Positions 57,401 through 63,800 of a DNA stretch of 64,000 nt are shown one piece after another (the stretch's first letter is position 1; every line of letters starts with the position of its first letter). The notes under the pieces are model-generated. The model did not search any database. It was not told the origin of the DNA and saw nothing but the letters and a program-made list of their open reading frames with translations. Position numbers and translations under genes: made by a program. The stretch is from Amblyornis subalaris (taxonomy: Eukaryota > Chordata > Aves > Passeriformes > Ptilonorhynchidae): positions 1,023,727 to 1,087,726 of the forward strand of contig JACAXG010000168.1 of assembly GCA_018881555.1 (NCBI GenBank), read 5' to 3'.

Positions 57401-57887
57401 GCTCGGCGCTGCTGGTTCCCATTAGCACAGGATCCTGTGCTCCCGCAGTCAGCGGTGAGGCTGCTGCTCAGCTTCAGATCACAGCCCCTTGCAGCGCTTC
57501 CAGCCACAACCACCTCCAGATCCTGCTCTCCAATGCAAAGCATCCAGGTAACTGAGATGGTTTCAGACACGGGCAATCTTCTCCCTTTCCTAACTGACAG
57601 GGACAGATTTAGGCCAAGAAGCAACAACTGATTCCCTGGGGAAGGCTTTGCTGATGTTGAACCAGGAGGAATATGTCATTTCCAGAGAGCACCCGGACAA
57701 ACTCCTGGACTCCTTGGTGTCCACGTGTGTGTTTCCCTGCCGTGCCCTGCTCAGGGGTTTGGGGTGTGGCTCCAGGAGCACCAGGACTCACCTATGCAGA
57801 TCTCATCATCCGTCTCAGCGTCGCCGATGCAGCGGAATTTAAACTCATTGAGGGAATCCGCGAACTTGCGCTTGGCAGCCGACAGGT
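314..57887 (-). CDS. ARHGAP26: ARHGAP26 (GRAF1), Rho GTPase-activating protein, 17 internal coding exons, partial at both ends
   Basis: GRAF1 is a cytosolic, membrane-associated regulator. Its BAR domain binds and shapes curved membranes (it is linked to the CLIC/GEEC endocytic route), PH binds phosphoinositides, RhoGAP speeds GTP hydrolysis on RhoA/Cdc42, and a C-terminal SH3 binds FAK and dynamin. Here 17 minus-strand exons, all with GT/AG borders, splice into 1544 nt: two bases ending a split codon plus 514 codons, open throughout. They equal about residues 52-566 of human ARHGAP26 with no indel. Diagnostic stretches include [37 protein letters not shown] and [12 protein letters not shown]. 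The paralogues ARHGAP10, ARHGAP42 and OPHN1 differ in these segments as I remember them (for example [13 protein letters not shown] is the GRAF1 form), so the symbol is given with high but not absolute certainty. The first coding exon and about five 3' exons lie outside the window. Confidence 0.95.
2230..2257. repeat. CCCCAT hexamer repeat, five C4 runs
   Basis: Runs of four C at 2230, 2236, 2242, 2248 and 2254, separated by AT. On the transcribed minus-strand product this is five G4 runs with two-base loops. Confidence 0.9.
4086..4215. repeat. AT-rich low-complexity repeat with a short hairpin
   Basis: About 130 bp of interleaved TATTTTATATA and TACATAT units. At 4192-4209 an 8-bp inverted repeat (tattttat / ataaaata) with a 2-nt loop is visible. 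Confidence 0.8.
4680..5132 (-). mobile_element. CR1 LINE fragment, 3' region
   Basis: About 450 bp of antisense-oriented CR1. On the plus strand it reads from the element's 3' end, with the motif for a 'ttggactcgatgatctt' type end reversed, through the 'ccctccaggaatggtgactcc' type block. It continues to 'ctccactcctgtctctggacatgctccag'. It is the longest CR1 piece in intron 17. Confidence 0.85.
7596..7664 (+). mobile_element. CR1 LINE 3' end fragment
   Basis: About 70 bp ending with the CR1 hallmark: a 'cctttaaaggtccc' block followed by two TCTNTGATT-type repeats. Confidence 0.8.
8741..8804 (-). mobile_element. CR1 LINE 3' end fragment
   Basis: Starts on the plus strand with aatcatagaatcacagaac, the reversed CR1 terminal repeats, followed by 'ggttgggctggaagggacct'. 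Only the last ~65 bp of the element are present. Confidence 0.8.
9300..9545. promoter_or_regulatory. Small CpG cluster inside intron 17
   Basis: About 250 bp with clustered CpG (cagccgcctcgccgg, gagcgcggcgcggag, cctcgccgagc). No promoter element is recognisable. It may be regulatory or only compositional. Confidence 0.25.
10403..10582 (-). mobile_element. CR1 LINE 3' fragment
   Basis: About 180 bp with the reversed terminal repeats, 'ggtttgggttggaagggatc', the 'gccatgggcagggacacctt' block and the 'cagggatggggcagccacag' block. It is closely similar to the copy at 12261-12433. Confidence 0.85.
12261..12433 (-). mobile_element. CR1 LINE 3' fragment
   Basis: About 170 bp, same subfamily, orientation and extent as the copy 1.9 kb away at 10403-10582. 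Confidence 0.85.
13396..13501 (-). CDS. ARHGAP26: ARHGAP26 exon 17 (RhoGAP domain)
   Basis: This 106-nt exon completes Lys (A|AA) and encodes [20 protein letters not shown] then [14 protein letters not shown] and two bases (AA); human residues 478-513. Acceptor ccccatgcag, donor GTACGT, phase 2 exit. Gln506 of human is His here. The 12.9-kb intron 17 follows. Confidence 0.95.
13502..14325 (-). other. ARHGAP26: ARHGAP26 intron 16 (824 nt)
   Basis: Unique sequence with a small CpG cluster at about 14085-14135. A 207-codon minus-strand open frame overlaps it but shows no recognisable protein similarity. Confidence 0.8.
14326..14384 (-). CDS. ARHGAP26: ARHGAP26 exon 16 (RhoGAP domain)
   Basis: This 59-nt exon completes Arg (AG|A) and encodes [19 protein letters not shown] plus one base of Lys; human residues 458-478. 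LRMLPGPLM is the GRAF-family form of the conserved LRELPEPL RhoGAP motif. Acceptor atcttccag, donor GTGAGT, phase 1 exit. It looks identical to human. Confidence 0.95.
14385..15445 (-). other. ARHGAP26: ARHGAP26 intron 15 (1061 nt)
   Basis: Mostly AT-rich unique sequence (14400-14660 in particular). No repeat or gene recognised. Confidence 0.8.
15446..15533 (-). CDS. ARHGAP26: ARHGAP26 exon 15 (RhoGAP domain)
   Basis: This 88-nt exon completes Asp (G|AT) and encodes [12 protein letters not shown] then [16 protein letters not shown] and two bases of Arg; human residues 429-458. The LKTYLR motif, finished by exon 16, contains the conserved Lys that binds the GTPase. The acidic TATETDTE loop is where it differs from human (ASETETD). 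Acceptor ttttccatag, donor GTAAGG, phase 2 exit. Confidence 0.95.
15534..19714 (-). other. ARHGAP26: ARHGAP26 intron 14 (4.2 kb)
   Basis: Contains a 20-bp tandem repeat (16033-16110), an A-rich stretch at 16740-16800 and a purine-rich plus strand at 18718-18910. No CR1 piece or gene recognised. Confidence 0.8.
16033..16110. repeat. 20-bp tandem repeat, about four copies
   Basis: The unit 'agcccaggagcaccaaac' plus two bases repeats at a 20-bp period with single-base changes (ca/cg/tg) between copies. Confidence 0.9.
19715..19789 (-). CDS. ARHGAP26: ARHGAP26 exon 14 (RhoGAP arginine finger)
   Basis: This 75-nt exon completes Gly (G|GG) and encodes [20 protein letters not shown] then NILM and one base of Asp; human residues 404-429. 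It carries the GLYRIVG loop. Its Arg (about human 412) is the arginine finger that enters the GTPase active site and stabilises the transition state, so the domain should be catalytically competent. Acceptor tttttcctag, donor GTAAGT, phase 1 exit. SV is changed to NI near the end. Confidence 0.96.
19790..20504 (-). other. ARHGAP26: ARHGAP26 intron 13 (715 nt)
   Basis: Unique sequence between the first two RhoGAP exons. No repeat recognised. Confidence 0.85.
20505..20570 (-). CDS. ARHGAP26: ARHGAP26 exon 13 (start of RhoGAP domain)
   Basis: This 66-nt exon completes Thr (A|CT) and encodes [20 protein letters not shown] then R and one base of Gly; human residues 382-404. This is the first helix of RhoGAP. 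Acceptor cccctgcag, donor GTAGGG, phase 1 exit. Arg394 of human is Lys. Confidence 0.95.
22542..22668 (+). mobile_element. CR1 LINE 3' end fragment
   Basis: Contains 'ggtgtccctgcccatggcag' and ends in ttctatgattccatgattc, the characteristic terminal repeats. Confidence 0.85.
23053..23310 (-). mobile_element. CR1 LINE 3' fragment
   Basis: About 260 bp. It shares the 'caaccattcccccagcac' and 'ccctccaggaatggggactc' blocks with the copy at 4680-5132, so it is the same subfamily. Confidence 0.85.
23932..24170 (+). mobile_element. CR1 LINE 3' end fragment
   Basis: About 240 bp with 'gtggggaggccctggcacag', 'gaagctgtggctgccccatc' and a decayed terminal repeat (ttctgcaattccatgac). Confidence 0.85.
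26196..26232 (-). CDS. ARHGAP26: ARHGAP26 exon 12, 37-nt microexon (PH-RhoGAP linker)
   Basis: The exon encodes only [12 protein letters not shown] plus the first base of the next Thr, human residues 370-382. It is too short to stand out by itself. It is supported by exact frame fit to exons 11 and 13, the cag acceptor after a pyrimidine tract, the GTGAGT donor, and a match to the human linker YNSNKDSQSEG. It sits between a 15.25-kb and a 5.6-kb intron. Because 37 is not a multiple of three, skipping it would shift the frame before RhoGAP. Confidence 0.93.
26508..26576 (+). mobile_element. CR1 LINE 3' end fragment
   Basis: Last ~70 bp of CR1: 'ggttggactagatgaccttt', then terminal repeats ttccatgattctatgattc. 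It lies about 280 nt upstream of exon 12's acceptor. Confidence 0.85.
28270..28366 (+). mobile_element. CR1 LINE 3' end fragment
   Basis: About 95 bp including 'tgtccctgcccatggcaggg' and 'caacccaaaccattcca'. The terminal repeats are lost. Confidence 0.75.
29389..29637. repeat. 82-bp minisatellite, three copies
   Basis: Three tandem copies; the GTGGGAGCTCTGCC landmark recurs at 29408, 29490 and 29572, an exact 82-bp period. Copies 2 and 3 are essentially identical and copy 1 has a few changes near its start. This creates repetitive open frames on both strands that are not genes. Confidence 0.95.
30780..30943. repeat. 41-bp degenerate minisatellite, four copies
   Basis: Four units start at 30780, 30821, 30862 and 30903, each of the form gccaccat..gagcctaaaata then ..acagccactgac. 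There are substitutions but no length change, so the repeat is older than the 82-bp one. Confidence 0.85.
33340..33393. repeat. 27-bp imperfect tandem duplication
   Basis: Two units of 'ggaaacaatcacctgggtca' type, the second with t for c in the centre, at a 27-bp period. Confidence 0.7.
37190..37960. promoter_or_regulatory. CpG-rich patch inside intron 11 (possible CpG island)
   Basis: About 770 bp visibly dense in CpG (ggcggcggc, gcgcaggg, cgcgggacgg, gagcgccgcc, cgagcgcaggg, acccgcggc) within an intron of ordinary composition. It could be an intragenic promoter or enhancer, or simply a GC-rich avian segment. I see no TATA box or clear start site, so the regulatory label is an inference from composition only. 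Confidence 0.35.
37979..38318 (-). mobile_element. CR1 LINE 3' fragment
   Basis: About 340 bp of antisense CR1 with 'catcgagtccaacctgtgcc', 'ttccatgcagaaattcct' and 'caggaagttgtggagag' blocks. It directly abuts the CpG-rich patch. Confidence 0.8.
39989..40148 (-). mobile_element. CR1 LINE 3' fragment
   Basis: Begins with reversed terminal repeat (atagaatcatggaatgg), then 'ttggaagggatcttaaagct' and the 'gccatgggcacggacacc' block. Confidence 0.85.
41483..41561 (-). CDS. ARHGAP26: ARHGAP26 exon 11 (C-terminal PH helix)
   Basis: This 79-nt exon completes Arg (CG|G) and encodes [20 protein letters not shown] followed by MDGREP, human residues 343-369. It contains the invariant PH-domain Trp in the final helix (RLWMEAM). 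Acceptor ctccgcag, donor GTGAGC, phase 0 exit. The exon is GC-rich, unlike exon 15. It is followed by the largest intron of the window (15.25 kb). Confidence 0.95.
45779..46008 (+). mobile_element. CR1 LINE 3' end fragment
   Basis: About 230 bp: 'aagaatttcttcatggaaag', 'gaggtggtggagtccccatc', 'ggttggactcgatgactttg', ending with ttctataattctatgatt. It is the cleanest CR1 3' end in the window and the sense counterpart of the 37979-38318 copy. Confidence 0.9.
46491..46613 (+). mobile_element. CR1 LINE 3' end fragment
   Basis: About 120 bp with 'ggatggggcttggagcaacc' and 'cctgcccatggcagggggtg', ending in gattctatgac. Confidence 0.85.
48681..48775 (-). CDS. ARHGAP26: ARHGAP26 exon 10 (PH domain)
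   Basis: This 95-nt exon encodes [19 protein letters not shown] then [12 protein letters not shown] and two bases (CG) of the next Arg; human residues 312-343. Acceptor ttctcag, donor GTGAGTG, phase 2 exit. It holds the central PH strands with the FCFDVE motif. Human SVIL reads AVTL here. Confidence 0.95.
49452..49590 (-). mobile_element. CR1-type 3' end fragment
   Basis: The plus strand begins agaatcacttagattgg and runs through 'ttctaagatcatggagtcc' and the 'ccctccagggagggtgactc' block, matching the subfamily at 4680 and 23053. Its upstream side may extend further, into 49599-50180. Confidence 0.75.
50337..50384. repeat. 24-bp tandem duplication
   Basis: 'cagccctggagaggggctcc' plus four bases occurs twice in direct tandem, with identical copies. 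Confidence 0.85.
50884..51025 (-). mobile_element. CR1 LINE 3' fragment
   Basis: Degraded copy with 'acagaatggtttgggtgtga', 'ccctgccacgggcaaggaca' and 'ccaggttgctccaagcctca'. It contains two n bases. Confidence 0.75.
51378..51478 (-). CDS. ARHGAP26: ARHGAP26 exon 9 (PH domain)
   Basis: This 101-nt exon completes Arg (C|GT) and encodes [11 protein letters not shown] then [19 protein letters not shown] and GKG, human residues 278-311. It holds the beta1-beta2 region of PH, with basic residues that usually contact phosphoinositide headgroups. Acceptor ctctgtag, donor GTGAGTG, phase 0 exit. Asp294Glu and Gln297Arg are differences from human as I recall it. Confidence 0.95.
51479..51811 (-). other. 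ARHGAP26: ARHGAP26 intron 8 (333 nt)
   Basis: Short intron between the two exons that form the start of PH. Nothing else is seen in it. Confidence 0.85.
51812..51941 (-). CDS. ARHGAP26: ARHGAP26 exon 8 (end of BAR, start of PH)
   Basis: This 130-nt exon encodes 43 residues from [20 protein letters not shown] through [10 protein letters not shown], plus one base (C) of the next Arg codon; human residues 235-278. It ends the BAR domain (about residue 262) and opens the PH domain (about 265), whose first strand is the MEGYLYVQ segment. Acceptor aatttgcag, donor GTAGGT, phase 1 exit. The BAR-PH linker shows the most change: [10 protein letters not shown] here against LEHKTISPYT in human. Confidence 0.95.
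51942..52546 (-). other. ARHGAP26: ARHGAP26 intron 7 (605 nt), half of it CR1
   Basis: About 300 of its 605 nt are a plus-strand (antisense to the gene) CR1 3' fragment, listed separately. The rest is unique sequence with no feature seen. Confidence 0.85.
52165..52470 (+). mobile_element. CR1 LINE 3' end fragment beside exon 7
   Basis: About 300 bp, the longest plus-strand copy: 'ttacacgggcagatagtgat', 'ggatttaaactaaaagaggg', 'ttggatattaggaagaaatg', the 'catggcagggg' block and terminal repeats ttctgtgattctctgatt. Its 3' end is 77 nt from the exon 7 border. Confidence 0.9.
52547..52651 (-). CDS. ARHGAP26: ARHGAP26 exon 7 (BAR domain)
   Basis: This 105-nt, 35-codon phase 0/0 exon encodes [20 protein letters not shown] followed by [15 protein letters not shown], human residues 200-234. 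Acceptor cccaatgcag, donor GTGAGT. The Gly/Ser and Gln/Glu changes in DFSDFKTEL are the only differences I note from human. A CR1 fragment in antisense orientation ends about 77 nt downstream of the donor. Confidence 0.95.
52652..53462 (-). other. ARHGAP26: ARHGAP26 intron 6 (811 nt)
   Basis: No repeat or gene recognised. A T-rich stretch lies near 53080-53130. Confidence 0.8.
53463..53573 (-). CDS. ARHGAP26: ARHGAP26 exon 6 (BAR domain)
   Basis: This 111-nt, 37-codon phase 0/0 exon begins [19 protein letters not shown] and ends RKMFEFVEP, human residues 163-199. Acceptor cctctgcag, donor GTAAGTG. It seems unchanged from human. It carries the long amphipathic BAR helix that feeds into exon 7. 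Confidence 0.95.
53574..55177 (-). other. ARHGAP26: ARHGAP26 intron 5 (1604 nt)
   Basis: GC-rich centre (about 53880-54240) with C-rich plus strand, otherwise featureless. Open frames up to about 150 codons across the GC-rich part have no recognisable similarity. Confidence 0.8.
55178..55279 (-). CDS. ARHGAP26: ARHGAP26 exon 5 (BAR domain, basic membrane-binding segment)
   Basis: This 102-nt, 34-codon phase 0/0 exon encodes [20 protein letters not shown] followed by [14 protein letters not shown], human residues 129-162. The Lys triplet at its start corresponds to human Lys131-133; lysines here are known from mutational work on GRAF1 to be needed for membrane binding. Glu129 of human is Asp and Ile144 is Val. 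Acceptor ttttgtag, donor GTGAGAG. A skip of this exon would stay in frame but remove part of the BAR arm. Confidence 0.95.
55280..56427 (-). other. ARHGAP26: ARHGAP26 intron 4 (1148 nt)
   Basis: Unique sequence, locally CpG-containing near 55840-55900. No gene, CR1 piece or tandem repeat recognised. Confidence 0.8.
56428..56499 (-). CDS. ARHGAP26: ARHGAP26 exon 4 (BAR domain)
   Basis: This 72-nt, 24-codon exon encodes [12 protein letters not shown] followed by [12 protein letters not shown], human residues 105-128. Both borders are phase 0, with a cccccag acceptor and a GTAACC donor. It appears identical to the human protein as I recall it, which fits strong constraint on this BAR helix. The intron before it (299 nt) is the shortest in the window. 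Confidence 0.95.
56799..56860 (-). CDS. ARHGAP26: ARHGAP26 exon 3 (BAR domain)
   Basis: This 62-nt exon finishes the split Ala codon (G|CC) and encodes [10 protein letters not shown] followed by [10 protein letters not shown], human residues about 84-104. Acceptor ccttccag, donor GTACGG, phase 0 exit. Arg85 of human is Lys here and Ile102 is Met, both conservative. The reading frame joins exactly to the flanking exons. Confidence 0.95.
56861..57791 (-). other. ARHGAP26: ARHGAP26 intron 2 (931 nt)
   Basis: Unique sequence with a T-rich patch around 56930-56970. No repeat or gene recognised. The donor and acceptor fit exons 2 and 3. Confidence 0.85.
57792..57887 (-). CDS. ARHGAP26: ARHGAP26 exon 2 (BAR domain, helix 1 region)
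   Basis: This 96-nt exon completes a split Asn/Asp codon (AC) and then encodes 31 residues starting [15 protein letters not shown] and ending DDEICI, with one base (G) carried over. It covers human residues about 52-84, inside the BAR domain that dimerises and senses membrane curvature. The acceptor is ctctcacag and the donor is GTGAG, leaving phase 1. Differences from human (from memory) are Ser to Ala near the start, Gln to Arg before CIGD and Met to Ile near the end. Exon numbering assumes the human gene order, in which exon 1 encodes the first ~51 residues. Confidence 0.95.
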   Translation of the reverse strand, partial: TCRLPSASSRIPSMSLNSAASATLRRMMRSA

Positions 57888-60800
57888 CTGTGAGAGCAGG
57901 AGCAGGGAAAACACGGATGTTACAAATGGNAAAGTCCCCCAACAGCAGGATGCAGGCAGACACATGATCCCAGCCAGGAAATACCCACAGAAGGACCTGT
58001 CTGAGGAACCCCTGGCATTAGGGAAGCCCCAGAGCACTACCCTTCTGCACCCACCCCAGGGACAGGGCTCTGTGGGGTCCCTGTCAACACCCCCCAAAAT
58101 ACCCTACAGGGGATGAAACCTCAAAATACCATGAGAGCCACCTCAGAGCTCAGGCCCAGAACCACGGGGCAGTGGCACGTGGTGACACACAGTGACACTG
58201 CCCCCCAAGAGATGGCAGCTTTGCTGTGCTCCTGGTCCTGCTGAGAGAAGGCAGTAACACGGAGGTTTATTGCTTCCCAAGCTGCAGATTCTCTCCGAGA
58301 TCTGGATCCTATTAAGTTCTTACTCGCAGTGACCTGAGTGGATCCAGGATTGGCTTTTCAAACCAGTCCTGTTAACCTGGCACACGCAGACGGTCCCGGG
58401 CACCGCGAGGCCACCAGCTCCGAAGGCAACGTAGCTGCCGGCACTGCTAGTGTGAGGAGGACACAATCCTCACTCCTCCGTGCATTTCTTCACTCAGAGC
58501 CCAAAATTCCATGGTTTTTTTCCCTTTCCAAGCACCGGTGGAAAATGTGTGTGCACGCAAAGGTCATTTCCTCCTCTCAGACACCAACAGCCAAGAGATA
58601 ACCACACCAGAACCGAAGCACTTTGCTTTCCCCATGGGATAAGGGAGTTGGCAACTTTCTCCAAGCATTAAAGCTGTTTTCCCAGTATCGCTGCTGACAG
58701 CCCTGGGGCTAATCCTGCCCAGTTCAGTCCTGGCTGCCCTCACACAACTGCGTCCTAAGGCAGCAGGAAATCACCCAGCCAAGGCAAGCAGGGAGAGGGA
58801 AATCCCCAGGAGCTTTCCCAGTGGAAAAGTACAGAGGGGGCTTCTCCAAGGAGAAGGTTCACACATAACAGCATTTGCACTTTGCTCCCCCGAGGATGGA
58901 ACAAGTATGGCTTTTACACCCTGCCTGTGCCGGGAACATTGGCACCTATGGAAGAAAGACACACGTTTTTTGGGAAAGCTTCCCAGGTGCTGCTGCCAGG
59001 CTCGAAAAGAACTCGGGAGGGTGGGAGGGATTGCTCCAGCTCCAGGGCTCAGGAAGGGCACTGGGACAGCCCTGTGCAGCTCTCCCCGCTCTCCTACACG
59101 TGCCTGTGATGGCGCTGCCAGCAGCCGAGCAGCCTCCTTCCTCACCAGAGCAGTTCCCTTCCCTTGCTGGAGCAGCTAGAGGGCTCGGGGACTTTCACCC
59201 AGTCCCTCCTGCCTCCTCTGGAATAACCACGAAGATGACGTCAGTGACTCGAGGAGCCATTTCCTCTCCCCCAGCCCCCACAGATACTGCAGCCTCCCCG
59301 AGCCCTTAGGTACATGACATGTCCCCAGCCTAACCAAGCCTGATGTGACACCCCTCGTGCCCATCGCCAGCTGGCAGGACCCCACAGCCGGAGGCTGTTC
59401 CAGCACAGGGATGAACACCCAGGGGAAGCCGAGCTCCCCAGCCCGGGGCAGGGTCACCCTCTCCAGGGTCATCCCTCCTGCTGAGAGTGAGGAGCAGGTC
59501 GGGGCTCTGGGATCAGGCATGAGCCAGAGCAAAGCTGAGAAGCCTTTGGAGCCAACGGCACCGACAGCAATGGCCCACGGTGCTTATCAACAGGCAAGGG
59601 AGAGGCAGGGGAGAAGGAGATAACTCCTGGACTGACAGCGACACAGGATAAAATTAGCAGCAGGATCGGCCAGAAAAGGAGGGAGGGGCACCTGGGCCCA
59701 CCCTGTGGGGCCCTATCATCCTCCCTGGGCCACCTCACACCCCAGCATCCCCTTTTCCTACAAGCTGGAACCTCTCAACTCCGTTTTAGGGCAATACTCC
59801 CCCAGTGCAAGCAGGAACGCACAGGGAGAGCAGGGCGGCCCCTCCACAGGCCAGCTCAGCTCCTGATGGTTCTTCTTGCCCAGGGCTGTGAACAAGCAAA
59901 CCCAAAGTCCTACAAAGGCTGGACAGAAACTGCTGCTTCCTCTCACGCACGAGTAGAACCTCCCGAACAGTGCACATGAGTGACAGCCAGGCTGTGCCGA
60001 GGGTCTGGGAGTTTTCTTTCCAAGTTCTCTGCTGGCTTGATCAGTCAACCACAACATCAGGGAAAACCACCACAAAAAGCCTGGAAAATCCTTCTACCTT
60101 GAGCAACACAACCAGCTCAGGTTGCAGTTCTCCTACACCTCCTCATCATCACCTCCCTTGGCTCCCTATTCCCACCTGGGCTGGTGGGGATAGGACAATC
60201 CCTTCGGGAAAGTCCACTTGACAGAAAAGTGGTACACTCAAGGTCCAGCTGCACAGCTACAGCAACCAAGAATTTAAATAAAATGCCCTTTTAAAAGTGA
60301 TGGATCCTCCCCATCCACCACAGGAACAGCAGGAAGGGGGATGGCTCCCAGCAGGACAGAGGGCAGCTGCCTTTGCCTGGAAGCAGCCTCAGACAACCCC
60401 TTCGCCCGTGCCTCCTCCCTCACACCCAGCCCAGGGGTCACTCCACATTCCTCCTCCCTCTGCAGCCAAGGAACTGGGCAATTGCTCGCTGAATTCCCAT
60501 CCCAGCCACACACCTCCAGCTCCAGGGTTCCCTCCAAACCTAGCTGAAGTGATGCTTCTCCAGCCACCAAGAATCCTGCAAGGGATCAGCAGCAAGGGAG
60601 CACCTCATGCTCCCTCTGTCCCTCCTCCTCCTCAGCTATTGAGAGTTCACTGTTCTTTCTGGGAAGTGATTGCAGTTACTGCAAGGAAACTGAAGTGGTT
60701 GGTTTTTACACAAAAGGCCCCTTCCAAAGGAATTTGGAACCACCGAAAAAGGCCGTTTATAGAAGGAAGATGTCAAGATTTCCCAACCCTCCTCCACGAG

Positions 60801-63800
60801 TGCAGCACCCTGGGCACTATGGGGATGACCCCATCCCTGCGCCAGGTCCACAGTCAGCACCCCGGGAACAATGGGCAGGACACTGCAGGGAACCACAGCA
60901 CACCAAAATGAGATGTCAGGAAGACAAATGTCCCCTCGTGTCTGGTCCTGCTGCCTGGTCCCGTGTTGGAAAGATCAGGTCAGCCACAGAAAAGTGAAAC
61001 GACTGGCTCAGAGGTGGGGGCTCTCCCCAGAGCTGACTCTGCAGCCAGTTTGCTATGTAAGCTTGAAAAAGCAAAAAGCTCTGATTCAGCTGGACCCAGG
61101 ACAGGGGCAGAAGCACAGGATGCGTGGTTCAGGTTACAGACAACCCTGTTGCTGGGTCAGGCCACGAAGGGTTAATGCTGCTCCAGAGGGAGAGCAGAGG
61201 ATGCTGCTGCAAGGGAAGCTCCATGCTCTGGGCTCTGCCAGAGGCTGTGCTCACACGGAGCGGGATTTCTACACTTCCTGCAAAGAAAATTGCTTAATAG
61301 CCTATATTTAATGTTCAAGTGGACAACAGGAACTGAGACTCCTGCCCCTTCCTTCCCCCGCAGCACAGAACAGCAGGAACGGCAGGCTCAGGCTGTGTGT
61401 CCCCTGCGAGCCCCCAGAGAGGGACAGGAGGGCAATGCCAGGCCCCACCAGCAGCCCCTCTGCCCCACGCAGGGCTGCCCTGTGAAACAGCCCCGATGCA
61501 GGAACCCAGAGAAGGCAGATCTGGGGGGTCACCACTGGAGACCCCTCATTTGGCTGCAGAGAACAGGACACAGCACTTGGCCACTCGTGCAGCACCTCCC
61601 CAGCCCCACACCTCCCCAGCCACGCAGCCAGCACGGAACAACCGCGGGGCCCACAGGGCCAGCCGGGATGGGTAATCCAGGGAACAGCCGCTCTAATCAG
61701 CAGCCAAAACGGCGGATTACAGCCTGCCACGGGTGCTTAGAAAGCAGCAATATGGTGTCTGTCCCCACGGCGAGCCAGGCTGCAGCACAACACCGCTTCA
61801 TGGGCTCACACAACACCTCCCGGTGCTCAGGGATACCCGGGGAAGGGGGTTGGGGAAAGGCTGGAGCTGGGAATGGTCAACTGGACCTGGCCCATGGATG
61901 CATGTGAGCACTCTGCATGCGACTCTCATCCAACCTGGCCCCACAGCTCATGCAGGAATCCAGCAATGAGCACCTCATGCCTGAAATCCAGCATTTGCAG
62001 CTGCCAGGATGGAGTTTCACCCGCTCAGCCCCAGCCCGTGCACTGCTGGGGTCAGCACCAAGCGCTGGGGCAGCGTCATTAAATGCTTCATTTGCTCCAG
62101 AAGGTTTAAATCCCCTCTCTGTGCTTCCCAGCAAGGTCAGCAAAGCCTGGCTCCCACGAGACACCACGGTCCTCTGGGCCTGGCCGAGTCCCAGAGTCGC
62201 TTCCACATAGAATTAGCTCTGATTTGTTTATTAAACAACTTCTCCACCAGGTGGTTGNAGTTAATCAGTGATTTAGGATGGGACAGCAGCTGCTGGCAGG
62301 TTCCCCTCTGAATCGTCACTGAACAAATATATCAAACCAGATGGGCAGAGCCCACCCCACCTCCAGCACAGCTTCTGCTGTCATGTTCCTGCACAAAAGC
62401 CTGTGGAGAGCCTGCCATGGCTTGGCACACGTTGGAGATGGAGGTTAGAGGGTGCCAAAGGCAGCAAAGTGAGCCCAAGGACCAGTGCAATGGGCACAGT
62501 CCCTGCAGTCACCCCAGGCAGGACCCCCAGTGCAGGGAGAGCATCGCTGCTAAGACTCCACAGCACCCCCAGACCCCGTTTTGGTGCCATTTCCACACAC
62601 ACAGCCTCCAGCCGAGCCTTGTCGCAGCAGCACACACATGGAGGCCAAATTCCACCTCACCAAAACCCAAAAATTCATTTTTACCACAGAAAGTTTACAA
62701 ACACACATACCCTACAAACCACACTTCAAGCAAAAAACCCAAAACCGCTCAGATAAGCTCAAAAACCCTGAAGATCTGTCCCAGATGCCCCGAGACTGCA
62801 GATCCAGGAGGCGCCACAGGTCTGGCTCAGCCTTCCCCTGCAGCACAGCAGCGCTGGGCACCGCTGCCAGCCGAGGCATCCCCGTATGCCTGGATTCACA
62901 CACCCAACGTGGCTCCATACGGCAACGTTTGCCAGAGGGACAGAGAACCCTTTGTGGGCTGAATGGCACCATTGACCAGGCTCAAACACAGATCAGATTT
63001 GAGCAGCACGCTGAAGACATGGATTATTTCCACGGTATTTTAAGAGATAAAGGTTCTGTGCTTCATGAAAAACAAAGTTATCCCTTGGAAGGACTGCCTG
63101 GCTGCACAGCTAAAATTATCCCCCACTGCCCACCAGCCCAGCACCCCGGCCACGTCATCGTGCCACCCCCAAATCAATAACGCTTGGAGTTATCTTGGGA
63201 GCCTTGCCAGGCCAGGACGTTTTTGCAAAGCTTCCCAAGATTCCTGATGGAAGGCAGCGAAGATCCAAGGGAAATGAAGCCAGAAGGACCATCAGGTCCC
63301 AAGCTGCCAGCCCAGCATGTCCAGTGTGACATCCTGCAGCAAGGCCGGGGCTGCGGCCGGGCCGAGGCAAGAAGCNGCTTCCTTCGACTCCCACTGCTCC
63401 GGCCACTCTGTTTTCCCCTGGTTTGAGGAAGCTCATGGTCAGTCAGAGCCCTTGCCCTTCTGCCCCACTTCTCAACCCTGCATCAGCCCTGGACTTCCTG
63501 AGGCTCTGGAGCCCTGAGCTTGCTCTGCCACAGACAACCAGAGCAAAGGTCTTGCAGCCGCTCTCCTTCCTTCCTNTTCAGCTTTTCTTAGCACTTTCTC
63601 ATAAAGTCATAACGCAACAAAGGCCCAGTAGCCACTTTCGTGACCCAGATCTTTATCTCACAGTGGCTCAGATGCTGCAGAAGCCCAGCTCATGCAAACA
63701 GCTCTGTCTTTTCCCCTTCACAGTGTCACCAGGGTTGTGACACTGGCAGGAGAGAAACTGGTCCAGGCAGCAGGGATGGGTTAACAACACAGTTAATGAA

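Noticed and set aside
314..57887. Identification as ARHGAP10, ARHGAP42 or OPHN1
   Set aside because: All share BAR-PH-RhoGAP. The exact sequence over the linker (YNSNKD.QSEG), RhoGAP ([13 protein letters not shown]) and BAR (DAETDDE.CIA) fits ARHGAP26 best as I remember the families.
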